From assembly GCA_965262315.1 (NCBI GenBank), contig CBDHFJ010000159.1:1-64000 (forward strand): 64,000 bases of DNA. The letters run 5' to 3'. The notes below the pieces were generated by a model that was given only the letters and a program-made list of their open reading frames with translations, did not search any database and was not told the origin of the DNA. The position numbers and the translations under genes are program-made. Positions 1 to 9,742 of the stretch are shown here, in pieces. The first letter of the stretch is position 1; each line of letters starts with the position of its first letter. The DNA is from JBCCFK01 sp965262315 (lineage in GTDB: Bacteria; Actinomycetota; Acidimicrobiia; Acidimicrobiales; UBA8592).

Positions 1-1
1 A

Positions 2-1697
2 GCCCGGCGCGGCATTGGCATTGTCAGTGTGACGCCGCTCAGAAGTGATACCCCGTCCTTCGTCAACGCCGACTGGTGGGCGCTCCGTCCCAACACCGAT
101 GTTGCACTGATGCTGGGGCTGGCGCACACGCTCGTCACCGAACGCCTGCACGACGAAGCGTTTCTGGCGCGCCACACGGTTGGGTTTGAGAAGTTCCGCG
201 CATACCTGATGGGCGAAGCTGATGGCCTGGCCAAGTCGGCAGACTGGGCGTCGGCGATTTGTGAAATCGATGCCAATCGTATTCGAGACCTTGCCCGACG
301 GATGGCTGCCAAGCGCACGATGATTGCCACGAGCTACTCGTTGCAGCGCGGCGATCACGGCGAGCAGACATTCTGGATGACGATGACGCTTGCTGCCATG
401 CTTGGCCAGATCGGACAGCCGGGCGGAGGGTTCGGGTTCGGCTACGGCAGTATGCACGGTCAGGGTAATCCGGTGAGTGCCGCGCTGCCGGTTTCGCATT
501 CCGCCGGTGACAATCCGACCGGCAGCTTCATTCCCGTTGCCCGTGTCACGGATCTGCTGCTCAGACCTGGTGAAAGCTATGATTTCGACGGCGAGCGGCG
601 GCGCTACCCGGACACCAAAATCATCTACTGGTGCGGTGGAAATCCATTTCATCACCATCAGGATCTGAGCCGTCTGGCGGAAGGTTGGCGGCGGCCGGAC
701 ACGGTGATTGTCAACGAGCCGTTCTGGACTCCGACAGCAAAATTTGCCGATATTGTTCTGCCGGCAACCACCACATTGGAACGCAATGACATCGGCGCCA
801 GTTCGCGCGGACCGCTACGTTATGGCGATGAAGCAGGCCGTCGCGCCTCAGGGGGAAGCGCGTAACGACTTCGATATCTTTCGCGGACTAGCGCAACGTG
901 TCGGCATAGACGATGCGTTTGCGATGGGCCGTGATGAAATGGATTGGCTCAGAACGCTCTATGAAACGGCACGGCAGAAGGTGGGGGATGCCGGAGGCGA
1001 GATCCCGGATTTTGATACGTTCTGGGAGAGGGGGTTTGTCGAAACGATGGAGCCAAAGACATTTTACAATGTCTATCAGGAAATCCGCGGCGCTCCGACA
1101 GACAATGCATTGCCGACGCCGTCGGGCAAGTTCGAGATCTACTGCGATAAAATAGCGAGCTTCGGCTACGATGATTGCCCCGGGCATCCGGTCTGGATTG
1201 AACCGGCGGAATGGCTTGGTTCTGATCAGGCGGAGCGCTACCCGCTGCATCTGATTTCCAATCAGCCTGTTACGAAACTGCACTCGCAGCTGGACTTTGC
1301 AGGTATCAGCCGTGAGGCCAAGGTCGACGGTCGCGAAATCGCAACCCTTTCTGCTGGCGATGCCACGGCGCGCGGGATCGAGGCCGGAGACCTCGTCCGT
1401 CTCTTCAACGATCGCGGCAGCTGTCTGGCGGTTGCTGCGATTTCGGACGATGTGCGCAGCGGCGTCATCTTGTTACCGACCGGTGCGTGGTTCGATCCGG
1501 TTGATCCCAAGATGGATACAGCCAATGACAAGCACGGCAACCCGAATGTGCTGACACTCGACAAGGGCACGTCAAAGCTGGGCCAGGGGCCGATCGCACA
1601 CACGACACTCGTCAATGTGGAGAAATTTGACGGAACACCGCCACCCGTTACCGCCTTCGCCCTGCCGGAGATTGTACCGCAATCATCATCGTCTTGA
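2..1697 (+). CDS. Molybdopterin oxidoreductase, BisC/TorA (DMSO-reductase) family, 5' partial and frameshifted
   Basis: Large subunit of a bis-MGD molybdoenzyme of the S/N-oxide reductase type (TMAO, DMSO or biotin sulfoxide). The start lies left of the window; the frame is open from base 2. The segment GGGFGFGYGSMHGQGNPV and the later LPATTTLERNDIG are characteristic of the BisC/TorA branch. The frame changes by one base at about 795-820, inside the stretch that should join ERNDIG to DRYVMAMKQAV. The second part (to 1697) holds the C-terminal MopB-binding beta-barrel (HLISNQPVTKLHSQLD, then LLPTGAWFDP). The exact oxide substrate cannot be read from sequence. The gene ends 99 bp before the GrdB-like operon on the same strand. 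The frameshift looks like a sequencing indel because both halves are well conserved. Confidence 0.85.
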
Positions 1698-1796
1698 ATT
1701 GTCGCGGCGGGACACAGACAAGGTCGGTCAGCGCTTTCTCGCGGTGTCCGTTCGTGAGACAGTGGAGATTATGAACTTCGATATGGACCTGAGCTC

Positions 1797-2788
1797 ATGA
1801 CCAAGCTTGCGAATGACACGTTGCCGGAAAACCTGGACCGGGAGATGGGCTTTGCAGCTCCGCACGATGTTCCGGTGCCCTACATGTATCGCACGCGAAC
1901 ATACTATCAGGCGCTGGGTTATGAGCGGCCCTACCGTTGGGCGCAATATGTCGACGTGCCTTCACGCCGCTTGCAAAGCCACTGAGCGAAAGTTGCGTGG
2001 CTATGCTGACCACGGCGGCGCCCTACCAGGAGGGCAGAGGTGACCAGGGTCCCGGCGCGCCATACAACTCGGCGGCCAAGTTCTACAACGTCTATTCACT
2101 GCCAACCGACACAGAGCCGGATTTGCGAATTTCTCATGTCGGCATTGACCGCAACCACACAACCGCAACCGACATGAATTCGTGGATTCCGTTGCGCCAG
2201 CTTCATCGCCTCGCACGGCAGGAGCGCATCGGTGCGGTCGCGGCGCGGCTCCATGGCGTGCCGACCAATCGAAGTCATAAGACAACGCTGGCACAGGACT
2301 GTCCTGAGATCCTGAACCGCGTCCGGGAGGATCAGGCCGATGTCGCTGTCCTGCTGGCCAATTGCCCGGTATGTCATCAGTCCATTTCACTGACGGCGCG
2401 CTACCTGGAGGAGAACGGCATTGCGACCGTCGTTATGGGCTGCGCGAAGGATATCGTCGAACACGTTGGCGTGCCGCGTTTCTTGTTCAGTGATTTCCCG
2501 CTTGGTAATCCGGCCGGCAAACCTCATGATGAGGCCTCGCAGGCCGAGACTATCGAAGCAGCCCTCACGGTGCTCGAAGGTGCTGCCGGCCCACGCACGA
2601 CACGGCAATCGCCTATCCGCTGGTCGGACGATCCGGATTGGAAGCTCGACTATTCCAACGTTGAGCGTCTTGATCCGGAAGAGCCTTGAGCGCCGCCGCC
2701 AGGAATTCAATCGCCAGAAGATATCGCCAAGGCCAAGCTAGCAGAGGACAACGCGAAGGCTGCGGCAAATCCAGAGGCGGCGGAATGA
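1797..2788 (+). CDS. GrdB/PrdB-like reductase component, Cys variant (frameshifted)
   Basis: Resembles the selenoprotein B subunit family of glycine/betaine/proline reductases. At the place where GrdB has its Sec motif this protein has NCPVCHQS (near 2361-2388), a CxxC Cys form, followed by a Rossmann-like run VVMGCAKDIVEHVGVPRFL and the typical PLGNPAG loop. The N-terminus MTKLANDTLPENLDREMGF starts at 1797. Three one-base indels are apparent: a missing T at about 1962 (DVP/FTPLAKP), an extra C at about 2684 and a missing G at about 2718. Repairing them restores a 330-residue protein with a charged C-terminal helix (LERRRQEFNRQK). Its TGA (2786-2788) then overlaps the ATG of the next gene, which argues that the indels are artefacts. 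Partner and substrate are unknown. Confidence 0.75.
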
Positions 2789-3979
2789 CGAAGCCGTTCG
2801 ATGGCATTCGCGTCCTTGACTTCACGCAGGTCTTTGCCGGCCCTTTCGGAACCTATCAGTTGCGCCCTGCTGGGTGCAGACGTCATCAAGGTCGAGCGCA
2901 AGGGTGGGGAGCATATGCGCTTTTCGCCGGGCTCGCAGGAATGGGCCGATCGCGCCTACGCACCAACCTGGGCCGCGGTCAACGCCAACAAGCGCAACAT
3001 CGAGCTGGACCTCAAGGATCCAAAGGCCATCGAGATCGTCAAGCGGCTTGCCAAAAAGGCCGATGTTGTGGCCGAGAATTTCCGTCCTGGCGTGATGGAT
3101 CGCCTGGGTATCGGCTACGAGGCGCTCTGCGAGATGAACCCGCGCCTGATTTACTGCTGTGTTTCGGGCTTCGGCCGCGAGGCCCATATAAGAACACGCC
3201 ATCCTATGATGGACGCATCCAGGCGATCATCGGGTATCATGTCAATCACCGGGCATGAGGACAGCGTGCCGACACGCGCGGGCTTTGCCGTCTGCGATGC
3301 CCTCAGCGGGATGACATCTGCTTTTGCCGTCGCAAGCGCGATCTACCAGCGCACGCACACCGGAAAGGGCCAGTTGGTGGATGTTGCGATGCTGGATGCA
3401 ACATTGACTTTCCTGTCGCCAACCGTCTGCGAATACACGATTGCCGGTCTCAAGCAGGGGCGCTTCGGCAATCAGGCGGTAAGCCGCATTCCGACAGCGA
3501 ACCTGTTCAAGGTGAAGGACGGCCATATCCTGCTGGCCGTCAACAACGAGGCGCAGTTTCTCAATCTCCTGAAATGCATCGGCCGCGAGGACATTCTCGA
3601 TGATCCGCGCTTTGTCGACTGGCCGACGCGGATTGAGAACGAACCCGCGTTACGCGACGTCATCGAGACAGCTTTTGCCGAAGCCGATGCGGAGACGTGG
3701 GAGGAGCGGCTCGCAGAGGCCGGTGCTCCGGCATCGCGGATCAATTCCCTCGCCGATGCCGTCAGTCACCCGCAGCTTGAGCACCGCGATGTTATTCAGG
3801 AGATTGATGGCCCATACGGTCCGCTAAAGCTGATCGGTTCCGGTTTCACACTTGCGCATGGCGGGGGCTCGGTTGAGCGAGCACCGGCGACGCTCGGCCA
3901 GCACGCTGATGAGATCCTGACCGAAGCCAGTTACTCCGCTGATGAGATCGAGGACATGCGGTCGGCCGGCGTGATTTAA
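2785..3979 (+). CDS. Class III (CaiB/BaiF, Frc-type) acyl-CoA transferase, frameshifted
   Basis: Moves CoA between carboxylic acids via an aspartyl-CoA intermediate. The start MTKPFDGIRVLDFTQVFAGP at 2785 is typical of the family and overlaps the upstream stop (ATGA). The frame shifts by +1 near 2860 (TYQL / ALLGADVIKVERKG). It slips again at about 3179 and returns at about 3238. The true sequence between those points, GPYKNTPSYDGRIQAIIGY, carries the catalytic Asp in YDG, so the active site lies in the displaced stretch. Correcting the three indels gives 397 residues, the normal length. Later family marks include FAVCDALSGM, GQLVDVAMLDATL and ASRINSLADAVSHPQL. Its place between two redox-type genes suggests the operon handles a CoA-activated carboxylate. 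Confidence 0.88.
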
Positions 3980-3995
3980 AACGGAGCGCTGCGTC

Positions 3996-5426
3996 ATGTT
4001 CGCAGATGGCCTGCACTTGGTGGTCAAGAAGGACTGCCCGACGTGTGCTTTGATCGAACCGGTGGCCCGGACGTTAGCCGAGGGCGACCAAATCAAGATC
4101 TATGTGCAGGACGATCCAACGTTCCTTGGCGATCTTGCTGGGCAATCAGATGACACGTCACTTGAGCAGTCCTTCCACTGAAGGTCGACGCTGTCCCGAC
4201 GTTGTTGTCGTTTCGAGACGGCAGGGAAGTTTCTCGCGCTATCGGTTGGAACCGTGAACAGTGGTGTGAGGTCTCCGGGCGCAAATCACTTGGTGTGGAC
4301 TTGCCGGAACGTCGGCCAGGTTGCGGTTCGCTGTCCGTTCAGCCGGGCGTCGCGGAAGCGCTACAGGCGCGGTTTGGTGAAACGGGTATCGTTTCGCGAA
4401 CCCTCTCTCCGGCGGCGTTCGAAGATGAGCATGAGCTTTGTTACGACCGCGGCTGGAGTGATGGCTTTCCCGTGGTGCCGCCGACACCTGAACGCATACT
4501 GCGGATGCTCGACGGCACGCCGCGCGACCCGCAGGAGGTGATCGGCCACATCCCGCCGAACCTCGCGCCTTGCACGATTGAAAAGATAGCAATCAATGCC
4601 GTCCTTGCCGGCTGTAGGCCTGAGTATCTGCCGCTAGTCATCGCCTGTGTCGAAACGGCTCTGGAACCTCAGGCGACACTGCACGCGTTTTGTGCAGCAC
4701 GTGCCCTGCAGTCCGATCATTGTCGTCAACGGACCGGTGGCGAAGCGCATCGGCATGAACACCGGCATCAACGTGCTCGGATCGGACAATCGAGCGAATG
4801 CAACTGTAGGGCGGGCACTGAACTGGTCGTGCGCATGTCGGCGGGGGCATTCCCGGCGGCATTGATCGTGCCACGCTGGGCGGTCCCGGCAAGATCAGCT
4901 TTTGTTTTGCGGAGGACGAGAGCGACGCGACGTGGATGCCGTTACATGTCGCGCGGGGATGTGCGCCCGGTTCGAACGCCGTCACCATTTTTCAAGGTGC
5001 GGGCATGCAGGACTTTATCGACATGCGCTCCCGCACGCCGCAGGAGCTGGCGATATCACTGGCAACATCGCTGATGGTGGTCGGCCACCAAAAGCTGGCG
5101 GAGTACTGCAATGCCATTCTCGTGCTCTCGCCCGAGCACTATGCCATATTCCGTGGGGGCGGTTGGCGAAGGGACGATATCGAAGCGGCGCTCTATGAGG
5201 CGTTGCGCCGTCCGGGCAAGGATCTCATCAGGGGTGCCGGTGGGATCGGTGAGGGCATCGATCCGGCACGCGGAGCCGACACGGTCGACAAATTCTGGCC
5301 CGGTCATGGGCTCCTCATCGTTCTGGCCGGCGGCCGGCAGGACTACACTCTGCTATCCTATCCGGTTGGCCCGGTGGCCGCGCGCGCGAACAATCACAGC
5401 CCATCACACGGGAGATCGACGTATGA
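3996..5426 (+). CDS. Thioredoxin-fold domain fused to a UGSC-associated partner domain, frameshifted
   Basis: The first 60 or so residues form a thioredoxin-like domain: KKDCPTC gives the CxxC (Cys14, Cys17), and after a missing C at about 4180 the chain continues VDAVPTLLSF with the cis-Pro loop. The remaining 350 residues (ELCYDRGWSDGFPVVPPTPE, APCTIEKIAINAVLAGC, VNGPVAKRIGMNTGINV, then GPGKISFCFAEDES) match the large conserved protein usually found beside UGSC-motif proteins; I know no biochemical function for it. Further frame changes occur at about 4670, 4845 and 5340. After correction (net zero, 476 residues) the protein ends QPITREIDV with a TGA at 5424-5426 overlapping the ATG of the UGSC gene. 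A likely electron donor or scaffold for that selenoprotein (inference). Confidence 0.7.
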
Positions 5427-5941
5427 CGCTCTTGCTTCACGATCCAACAGCCGAACTGTCGCCGACGCGGCGCCCGCGGCTCACGCCGCCGAAGAGCCTT
5501 GATGGAAAAGTTGTGGCGTTGTTTGACATCGGCAAGACGCGCAGTGATGAGTTCCTGGACGGCATGGACGAATTGCTGACGGCGCGCGGTGTCAAAACGG
5601 CGCGCTATGCCAAGCCGACAAATGTCAGAACCGCGCCGGTCGAAACGCTCCAGGCTATTGCGACGAGTGCTGACGTCGTCGTCGCGGCGCTGTCTGATTG
5701 AGGGTCATGTACGTCGTGCGGTCTGCATGACATCAAGGACCTCGATGATCGCGGCGTTGCCGGTTGCTTCATTGTGACAACGGAATTCATGGATGCGGCC
5801 GCAACCCAGTCACAGGCACTTGGCTTTGAGCCGGCCATTGTCTGGGCGCCACATCCGATCCAGAACCGCACCGGCGATGAGCTAAGGCAAATTGCGGCTG
5901 ATCTCGTTGACGATGTTCTGGCCAAGTTGATCAGCGACTAG
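5423..5941 (+). CDS. UGSC-family selenoprotein (in-frame UGA read as selenocysteine)
   Basis: The frame opens at ATG 5423 (MTLLLHDPTAELSPTRRPRL), reaches TGA at 5699-5701, and continues in the same frame to TAG at 5939-5941. Read through, the segment is ALSD-U-GSC-TSCGLHDIKDL. The UGSC motif (Sec93, Cys96, plus Cys99) is the defining motif of a (seleno)protein family recognised in marine metagenomes. The downstream part (VAGCFIVTTEFMDAAATQSQ, WAPHPIQNRTGDELRQIA) is the normal conserved C-terminal half. A bacterial SECIS lies at the expected distance after the UGA. Total 172 residues. It overlaps the thioredoxin-domain partner by 4 nt (ATGA), so it is translationally coupled. Function is unknown; the Sec/Cys pair points to thiol or peroxide redox chemistry. 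Automatic callers would truncate this gene at 5701. Confidence 0.88.
5702..5731 (+). promoter_or_regulatory. Bacterial SECIS element of the UGSC selenoprotein mRNA
   Basis: Starting 11 nt after the UGA, bases 5713-5719 pair with 5725-5731 (seven pairs, one of them G-U), enclosing a five-base loop GGUCU at 5720-5724. E. coli fdhF has the same 11-nt spacing and an AGGUCU apical loop bound by SelB. The hairpin lies within the coding frame, as bacterial SECIS elements do. The geometry was read by eye and not folded by software. Confidence 0.85.
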
Positions 5942-5950
5942 CCGGCCGGT

Positions 5951-6417
5951 TCAAGCCGCCTGCGGCCGGCCTTCGTCAACTAGCGTCACACGATGCATGA
6001 TGCGCTGGACCGTTGCGTTATCGAACGGCTCGACAGCATGCATCGTGCAACGGTTGTCCCACATGATGATGTCGTCGTGGTCGTGCACAACGGTGAGGCC
6101 TTGGATGTGCTCTTTCGTCGAGGCGCCCAAGGCGTCGTAGGCCGCATACATGTTGGCGAATAGTGTGTTGCCGCCGTGAATGACATAGATGTCGTGTATG
6201 GCTATCTGACCGGGGGCGCAGTTCGAGATCGGTTGCGGTTGCCACGTCGATGTGAGCACTGGCGGAGCTTCTCCGGCCTGAAGCCAGGGTTGTCAGCGAT
6301 CGGCTTATCGAGGACGGCTCGCGGGTGATCAACGCGGTCGGATGGGAGTTCGAACGCCGGGATGACATAGCCGTCGATCTCGTACTGTTGGCGTTCTTCC
6401 GCCGTTAGCCCTGCCAT
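5951..6417 (-). pseudogene. Broken Fe(II)/2-oxoglutarate dioxygenase remnant (PhyH-like start, TauD/TfdA-like end)
   Basis: Read on the minus strand, the start (MAGLTAEERQQYEIDGYVIP, then ADNPGFRPEKL) is typical of phytanoyl-CoA dioxygenase-like proteins. After a frame break at about 6235-6260 the rest (YVIHGGNTLFANMYAAYDAL, DDIIMWDNRCTMHAVEPFDN, VQRIMHRVTL) is a TauD/TfdA C-terminus. About 60 residues expected between VVHD and HDDIIMWDN, and the first HxD iron motif, are absent. Only 467 bp remain of a gene that should be about 850. It ends convergently 10 bp from the UGSC gene. This may be a decayed gene with internal deletions or an assembly collapse; an active enzyme is very unlikely. Confidence 0.65.
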
Positions 6418-6636
6418 TGCTTAACCCTCCCGAAAACAGCCTTCAGAAGGAGGTACGGATTGCCGCTGGTGCAAAAGTAAGCTGGCAATCCTTGAGTGAT
6501 TTGCAGCGGGCCGGCAACAAGACATGCTTGCGCCGGCCGGCAAAAGCGCGTCGGTTGACAACTCTACTGTGCTTGCGAAACAAAAATCTTGCTTCGATGC
6601 CAATCAGCCCGAGCCGTCAGTGATTTTGTGAGCCAG

Positions 6637-7485
6637 CTACGAGACTGCAGGCTGTAAATCGTCGCGGCGGTGAGTCATGGTCGGCGCATCTTCAGCTTTG
6701 TTGTTGCGACGAGGCTGCGGTATGACGAAGGCATCCCATCGATTAAGCGTCGCCTCATCGAGAACGAGGCGGAAAGTCGTGCCGCTGGCGTCCGTCTTCG
6801 GAAGTTGCAACGATGCGCCGATCTGAACTGCGAGTGCATTGACGATAATCAGACCGATACCGCTGGAGCCGGTTGTCTGGGTAACTCCGTCATGTTCCGG
6901 CGCGTGGGCCGGCATATCAAACAGGCCCGGACCGTCGTCCATGACATCAATAACAACGGAGCCGTCACGCAGCCTTGCTGCAACACGGACCGTACCGCCG
7001 CCCGTCGCATTCAGTGCCTGCACCGCATTCGTGGAGAGGTTTGCGATGATACGGAACAACGTCGTCGACATCTTCGCGCAATGCAGGTCGACGCTCATGT
7101 CACTCGTAACGCGGGTTTGGGCTCCTGCGTGGCACGTCGCAATTTCGATGGCGTCAGTCACTATCGAGCGCAGCGTTTTTCTTACTCTGCCACCGGAGCT
7201 GAGCTGCTTCTCGTGGTCAGTCGGTGTACAGACGTCGGTTATGCGGTGAATGATGCGCCACATTCTCTCGCCCAGGAGCTTGGCACGAGGGGTACGCATC
7301 GCTGTCACTTCTTCGGCGATCAGTCCAAGTCCTGCGATGACGCTGCGCACTTCGTGAGAGCGAAGTGGCCAGTCGTCGTTGGTTTTTCCGTTGCCAGATG
7401 TACCCAACGAAAAGTCGAGCCGCGTCGAGGCGAGCGCCTTGGGGTTCAGCTTGTTTGGCTGGCGATCAGGTTGGTTCATTGGCAT
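6637..7485 (-). CDS. Soluble sensor histidine kinase (HATPase_c) without an input domain
   Basis: 282 residues. A dimerisation and phosphoacceptor-like helix lies around residues 42-60 (DDWPLRSHEVRSVIAGLG, with His at about 44). It is followed by the ATP-binding domain: N box NLSTNAVQAL (about 148-157), G1 DDGPGLFD (about 177-184) and G2 GSSGIGLIIVNALA (about 199-212). No transmembrane segment, PAS or HAMP domain is visible, so the protein is cytoplasmic and must take its input from a partner. No response regulator lies nearby, so it is an orphan in this window. The start MPMNQPDRQ is the most upstream methionine. About 300 bp of non-coding DNA separates it from the divergent Gfo/Idh gene and presumably holds both promoters. 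Confidence 0.82.
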   Translation of the reverse strand: MPMNQPDRQPNKLNPKALASTRLDFSLGTSGNGKTNDDWPLRSHEVRSVIAGLGLIAEEVTAMRTPRAKLLGERMWRIIHRITDVCTPTDHEKQLSSGGRVRKTLRSIVTDAIEIATCHAGAQTRVTSDMSVDLHCAKMSTTLFRIIANLSTNAVQALNATGGGTVRVAARLRDGSVVIDVMDDGPGLFDMPAHAPEHDGVTQTTGSSGIGLIIVNALAVQIGASLQLPKTDASGTTFRLVLDEATLNRWDAFVIPQPRRNNKAEDAPTMTHRRDDLQPAVS

Positions 7486-7784
7486 TGCGGCAATCTCCTA
7501 CCCAGTAATGATTGCGTGCGGTTGCCGGACAGAACCGCAACGATTGATTTCGTGAGTTGCGATGTGGAGCTCTTTCAGAGGATCCGACATTTTTCATCAT
7601 TGCAGAGACTTATTCTATGATCTTTCAGAAACAGGCCGCTTTATCATTTCTTGCGGCGCGGCCGTCTGAAGCCCGCTGCCGTGGTGAGGCAATTGGTTAA
7701 GATAACCCTGCTGGACTTGTGGATGAGAGTTGCGCAAGTTCCCTTCTGATCGCTCGTGAGAGCCACAAGAATAAGAGGGAAAGC

Positions 7785-8747
7785 ATGACGCTGAAATTGG
7801 CCGTGATTGGCCCGGGTGGGATCGCAGAACGGAAACTGTTGCCAGCATTACAAGCTGCGGACGGGGCGGAACTTTGGAGCGTTATGAGCCGAGACAAGTC
7901 GCGCGCGGAGTCTGCAGCGGAGCGGTTTGGTGCCGGTTCACCGAATGCCGCTCACGACAACATTGAGAGCCTACTCTCCGATCCTGAACTTGACGCAGTC
8001 TTGATTGCAACGCCCGACAAGCTCCATGCGGAACAGGCGATCGCTGCTGCAAAGGCCGGAAAGCATGTGCTGTGTGAAAAGCCAATGGCCACATCGCCAG
8101 AAGAGGCCCGCGCGATGATTGCAGCCTGCAAAGATGCGGGAGTGAAACTAGGCGTCGCCTACCATCTTAGATGGCATGGTGCGCAGCGCGCCTTGTTCGA
8201 GGACGTCAAAGCCGGAAAGCTCGGAGATCTCCGCCATATCCGTGTGCAGTGGAGTTCGCTGGCTGCCGACGACAGTAACTGGCGCGCGCGCACGGACGTT
8301 GGCAAATGGTGGGCCCTGGCCGGCGTCGGCACGCATTTGCTGGATCAGGTGCTCTGGTACATGACGCCGACATGCGGTGACGTCGTCGAGGTGAAGAGCG
8401 TTATCAGTCACGGCGTCTGGGGCAGTCCCAACGATGAAACTGCGGTGCTTGCCATGCAGTTCGCCAATGGCGCGACAGCCGAACTCTGCGCCTCTATCGT
8501 GTTTGCCGGCCCGACCCGGTTCGAACTCTATGGTACCAAGGATTACGCCGTCTCCGACAACACGATGGCCGTCACCGGAGAAGGCACGATGTTTACGAGC
8601 GGCGGACCCTACAACTACGATTACGTCGATTGTTACCGCGCCGAAATCGAGGATTTTGCTGCTGCTGTCCGCGAGAACCGTGCGCCGGAAGTGGACGGTG
8701 AAATGGGAGCGCGGAACGTTGAGATACTCTGCCAGGCGACGGGCTGA
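7785..8747 (+). CDS. Gfo/Idh/MocA family NAD(P)-dependent oxidoreductase
   Basis: 320 residues from ATG 7785, preceded by an AGAGGGA-type ribosome site. The N-terminal Rossmann fold shows LAVIGPGGIAERKLLPAL. EKP in GKHVLCEKPMATSPEE is the family catalytic Lys motif, and GVAYHLRWHGAQRAL resembles the substrate-side helix. The C-terminal alpha/beta domain has KWWALAGVGTHLLDQVLW, whose His is likely catalytic. The family oxidises or reduces sugars, inositols and related hydroxy compounds; the substrate is not evident. It is followed after 8 bp by an amidohydrolase on the same strand, so the two probably act in one pathway on a cyclic or lactone-type metabolite (inference). No frame problem is visible in this gene. 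Confidence 0.88.
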   Translation: MTLKLAVIGPGGIAERKLLPALQAADGAELWSVMSRDKSRAESAAERFGAGSPNAAHDNIESLLSDPELDAVLIATPDKLHAEQAIAAAKAGKHVLCEKPMATSPEEARAMIAACKDAGVKLGVAYHLRWHGAQRALFEDVKAGKLGDLRHIRVQWSSLAADDSNWRARTDVGKWWALAGVGTHLLDQVLWYMTPTCGDVVEVKSVISHGVWGSPNDETAVLAMQFANGATAELCASIVFAGPTRFELYGTKDYAVSDNTMAVTGEGTMFTSGGPYNYDYVDCYRAEIEDFAAAVRENRAPEVDGEMGARNVEILCQATG

Positions 8748-8755
8748 GGTGTGGG

Positions 8756-9637
8756 ATGGCTGGGCCGGAACGAACAAATGCAGCAAGCGTTACAGGGGAC
8801 GGCCGCAAGCCGCGGCTCGTTGCGCCTCCGAAGGCATGTGAAACGCATTCGCACGTCTATGGTACGCCTGAGGAGTACCGGCACTGGCCTGGCCGCAAGC
8901 CCCACGTTGAAGCAACGCTGGGCGCCTATGAGACGTTGCTTGCCCGCCTCGGTTTTGAACGTGGCGTGATCGTGCAGCCCTCACTCTACGGCTCCGACAA
9001 CAGTTGTACACTGAGCGCGATCAAAGCGATGGGGCTGGACCGTGCTCGCGGCGTTGCCGTAACCCGCAAGGACGTCACGCGCTCAGAACTCGACGATCTG
9101 CATGCGCAGGGCATTCGCGGGCTGCGCTTCTATCTCATTGTCGATGATTTTTCAGTCAACGATATCCTGCCGATGGCAGCCAAGGTTGCACCACTCGGTT
9201 GGCACATCCAAGTTCAGAACGATGGTGACTGGCTTGTCGATCTGATGCCTACACTGGCTCAGTCGCCGGTAGATGTTGTGATCGATCACATCGGGCGGAC
9301 GCCGGCGGCGGGCGGCATAAATGATCCAAACTTTGTCGCGCTACTGCGCTTCCTGGAAACCGGCAAGCTCTGGGTGAAGATATCCGCACCCTACCTGCAG
9401 ACGACCGATGGTCCGCCGTTCTATCGTGATGTTGGTGAAAAGGTCCGGGCTCTCGCGGCGGTGCGACCCGACCGTCTCGTCTGGGCGGCAAACTGGCCCC
9501 ATCCCAACTTTGAGCCCGGCAAGAAACCTGAAGAGGCCGATTGCCTCGATCCGCTGCTTGAGTGGCTGCCGGATGACGGCATTCGCGATGCCATTCTCGC
9601 TGACAATCCCGCATGTCTCTATGATTTCAAGTGTTAG
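8756..9637 (+). CDS. Amidohydrolase-2 family TIM-barrel hydrolase (2-pyrone-dicarboxylate hydrolase/lactonase-like)
   Basis: 293 residues. Marks of the COG3618 lactonase/LigI group: ACETHSHVYG (HxH metal motif, about residues 30-33), GFERGVIVQPSLYGSDN, VVIDHIGR and LVWAANWPHPNFEPGKKP near the C-terminus. In LigI the last motif has an Asp (DWPHPN). Here it is Asn, a variant that also occurs in relatives, so the activity could differ. It directly follows the Gfo/Idh gene and probably hydrolyses the lactone or amide that the dehydrogenase produces. An alternative start inside the first 30 residues is possible because the family usually begins close to the HxH motif. Confidence 0.8.
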   Translation: MAGPERTNAASVTGDGRKPRLVAPPKACETHSHVYGTPEEYRHWPGRKPHVEATLGAYETLLARLGFERGVIVQPSLYGSDNSCTLSAIKAMGLDRARGVAVTRKDVTRSELDDLHAQGIRGLRFYLIVDDFSVNDILPMAAKVAPLGWHIQVQNDGDWLVDLMPTLAQSPVDVVIDHIGRTPAAGGINDPNFVALLRFLETGKLWVKISAPYLQTTDGPPFYRDVGEKVRALAAVRPDRLVWAANWPHPNFEPGKKPEEADCLDPLLEWLPDDGIRDAILADNPACLYDFKC

Positions 9638-9742
9638 GAACGTGCGGCGCTGGACAAATCAGTTTCATCGTGGCTGATGCCGTCCTGTCTGTTCCGCTTT
9701 TTCACGGTGCACACATGACCAATCCGGGAGTTCCGGCCCACC

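Noticed and set aside
2361..2388. The GrdB-like gene as a second selenoprotein.
   Set aside because: The Sec-equivalent position is a Cys codon (NCPVC); no in-frame UGA lies there.
5699..5701. TGA as the true end of the gene starting at 5423.
   Set aside because: The frame continues into conserved UGSC-family sequence and a SECIS hairpin sits at the correct distance, so read-through is the better explanation.
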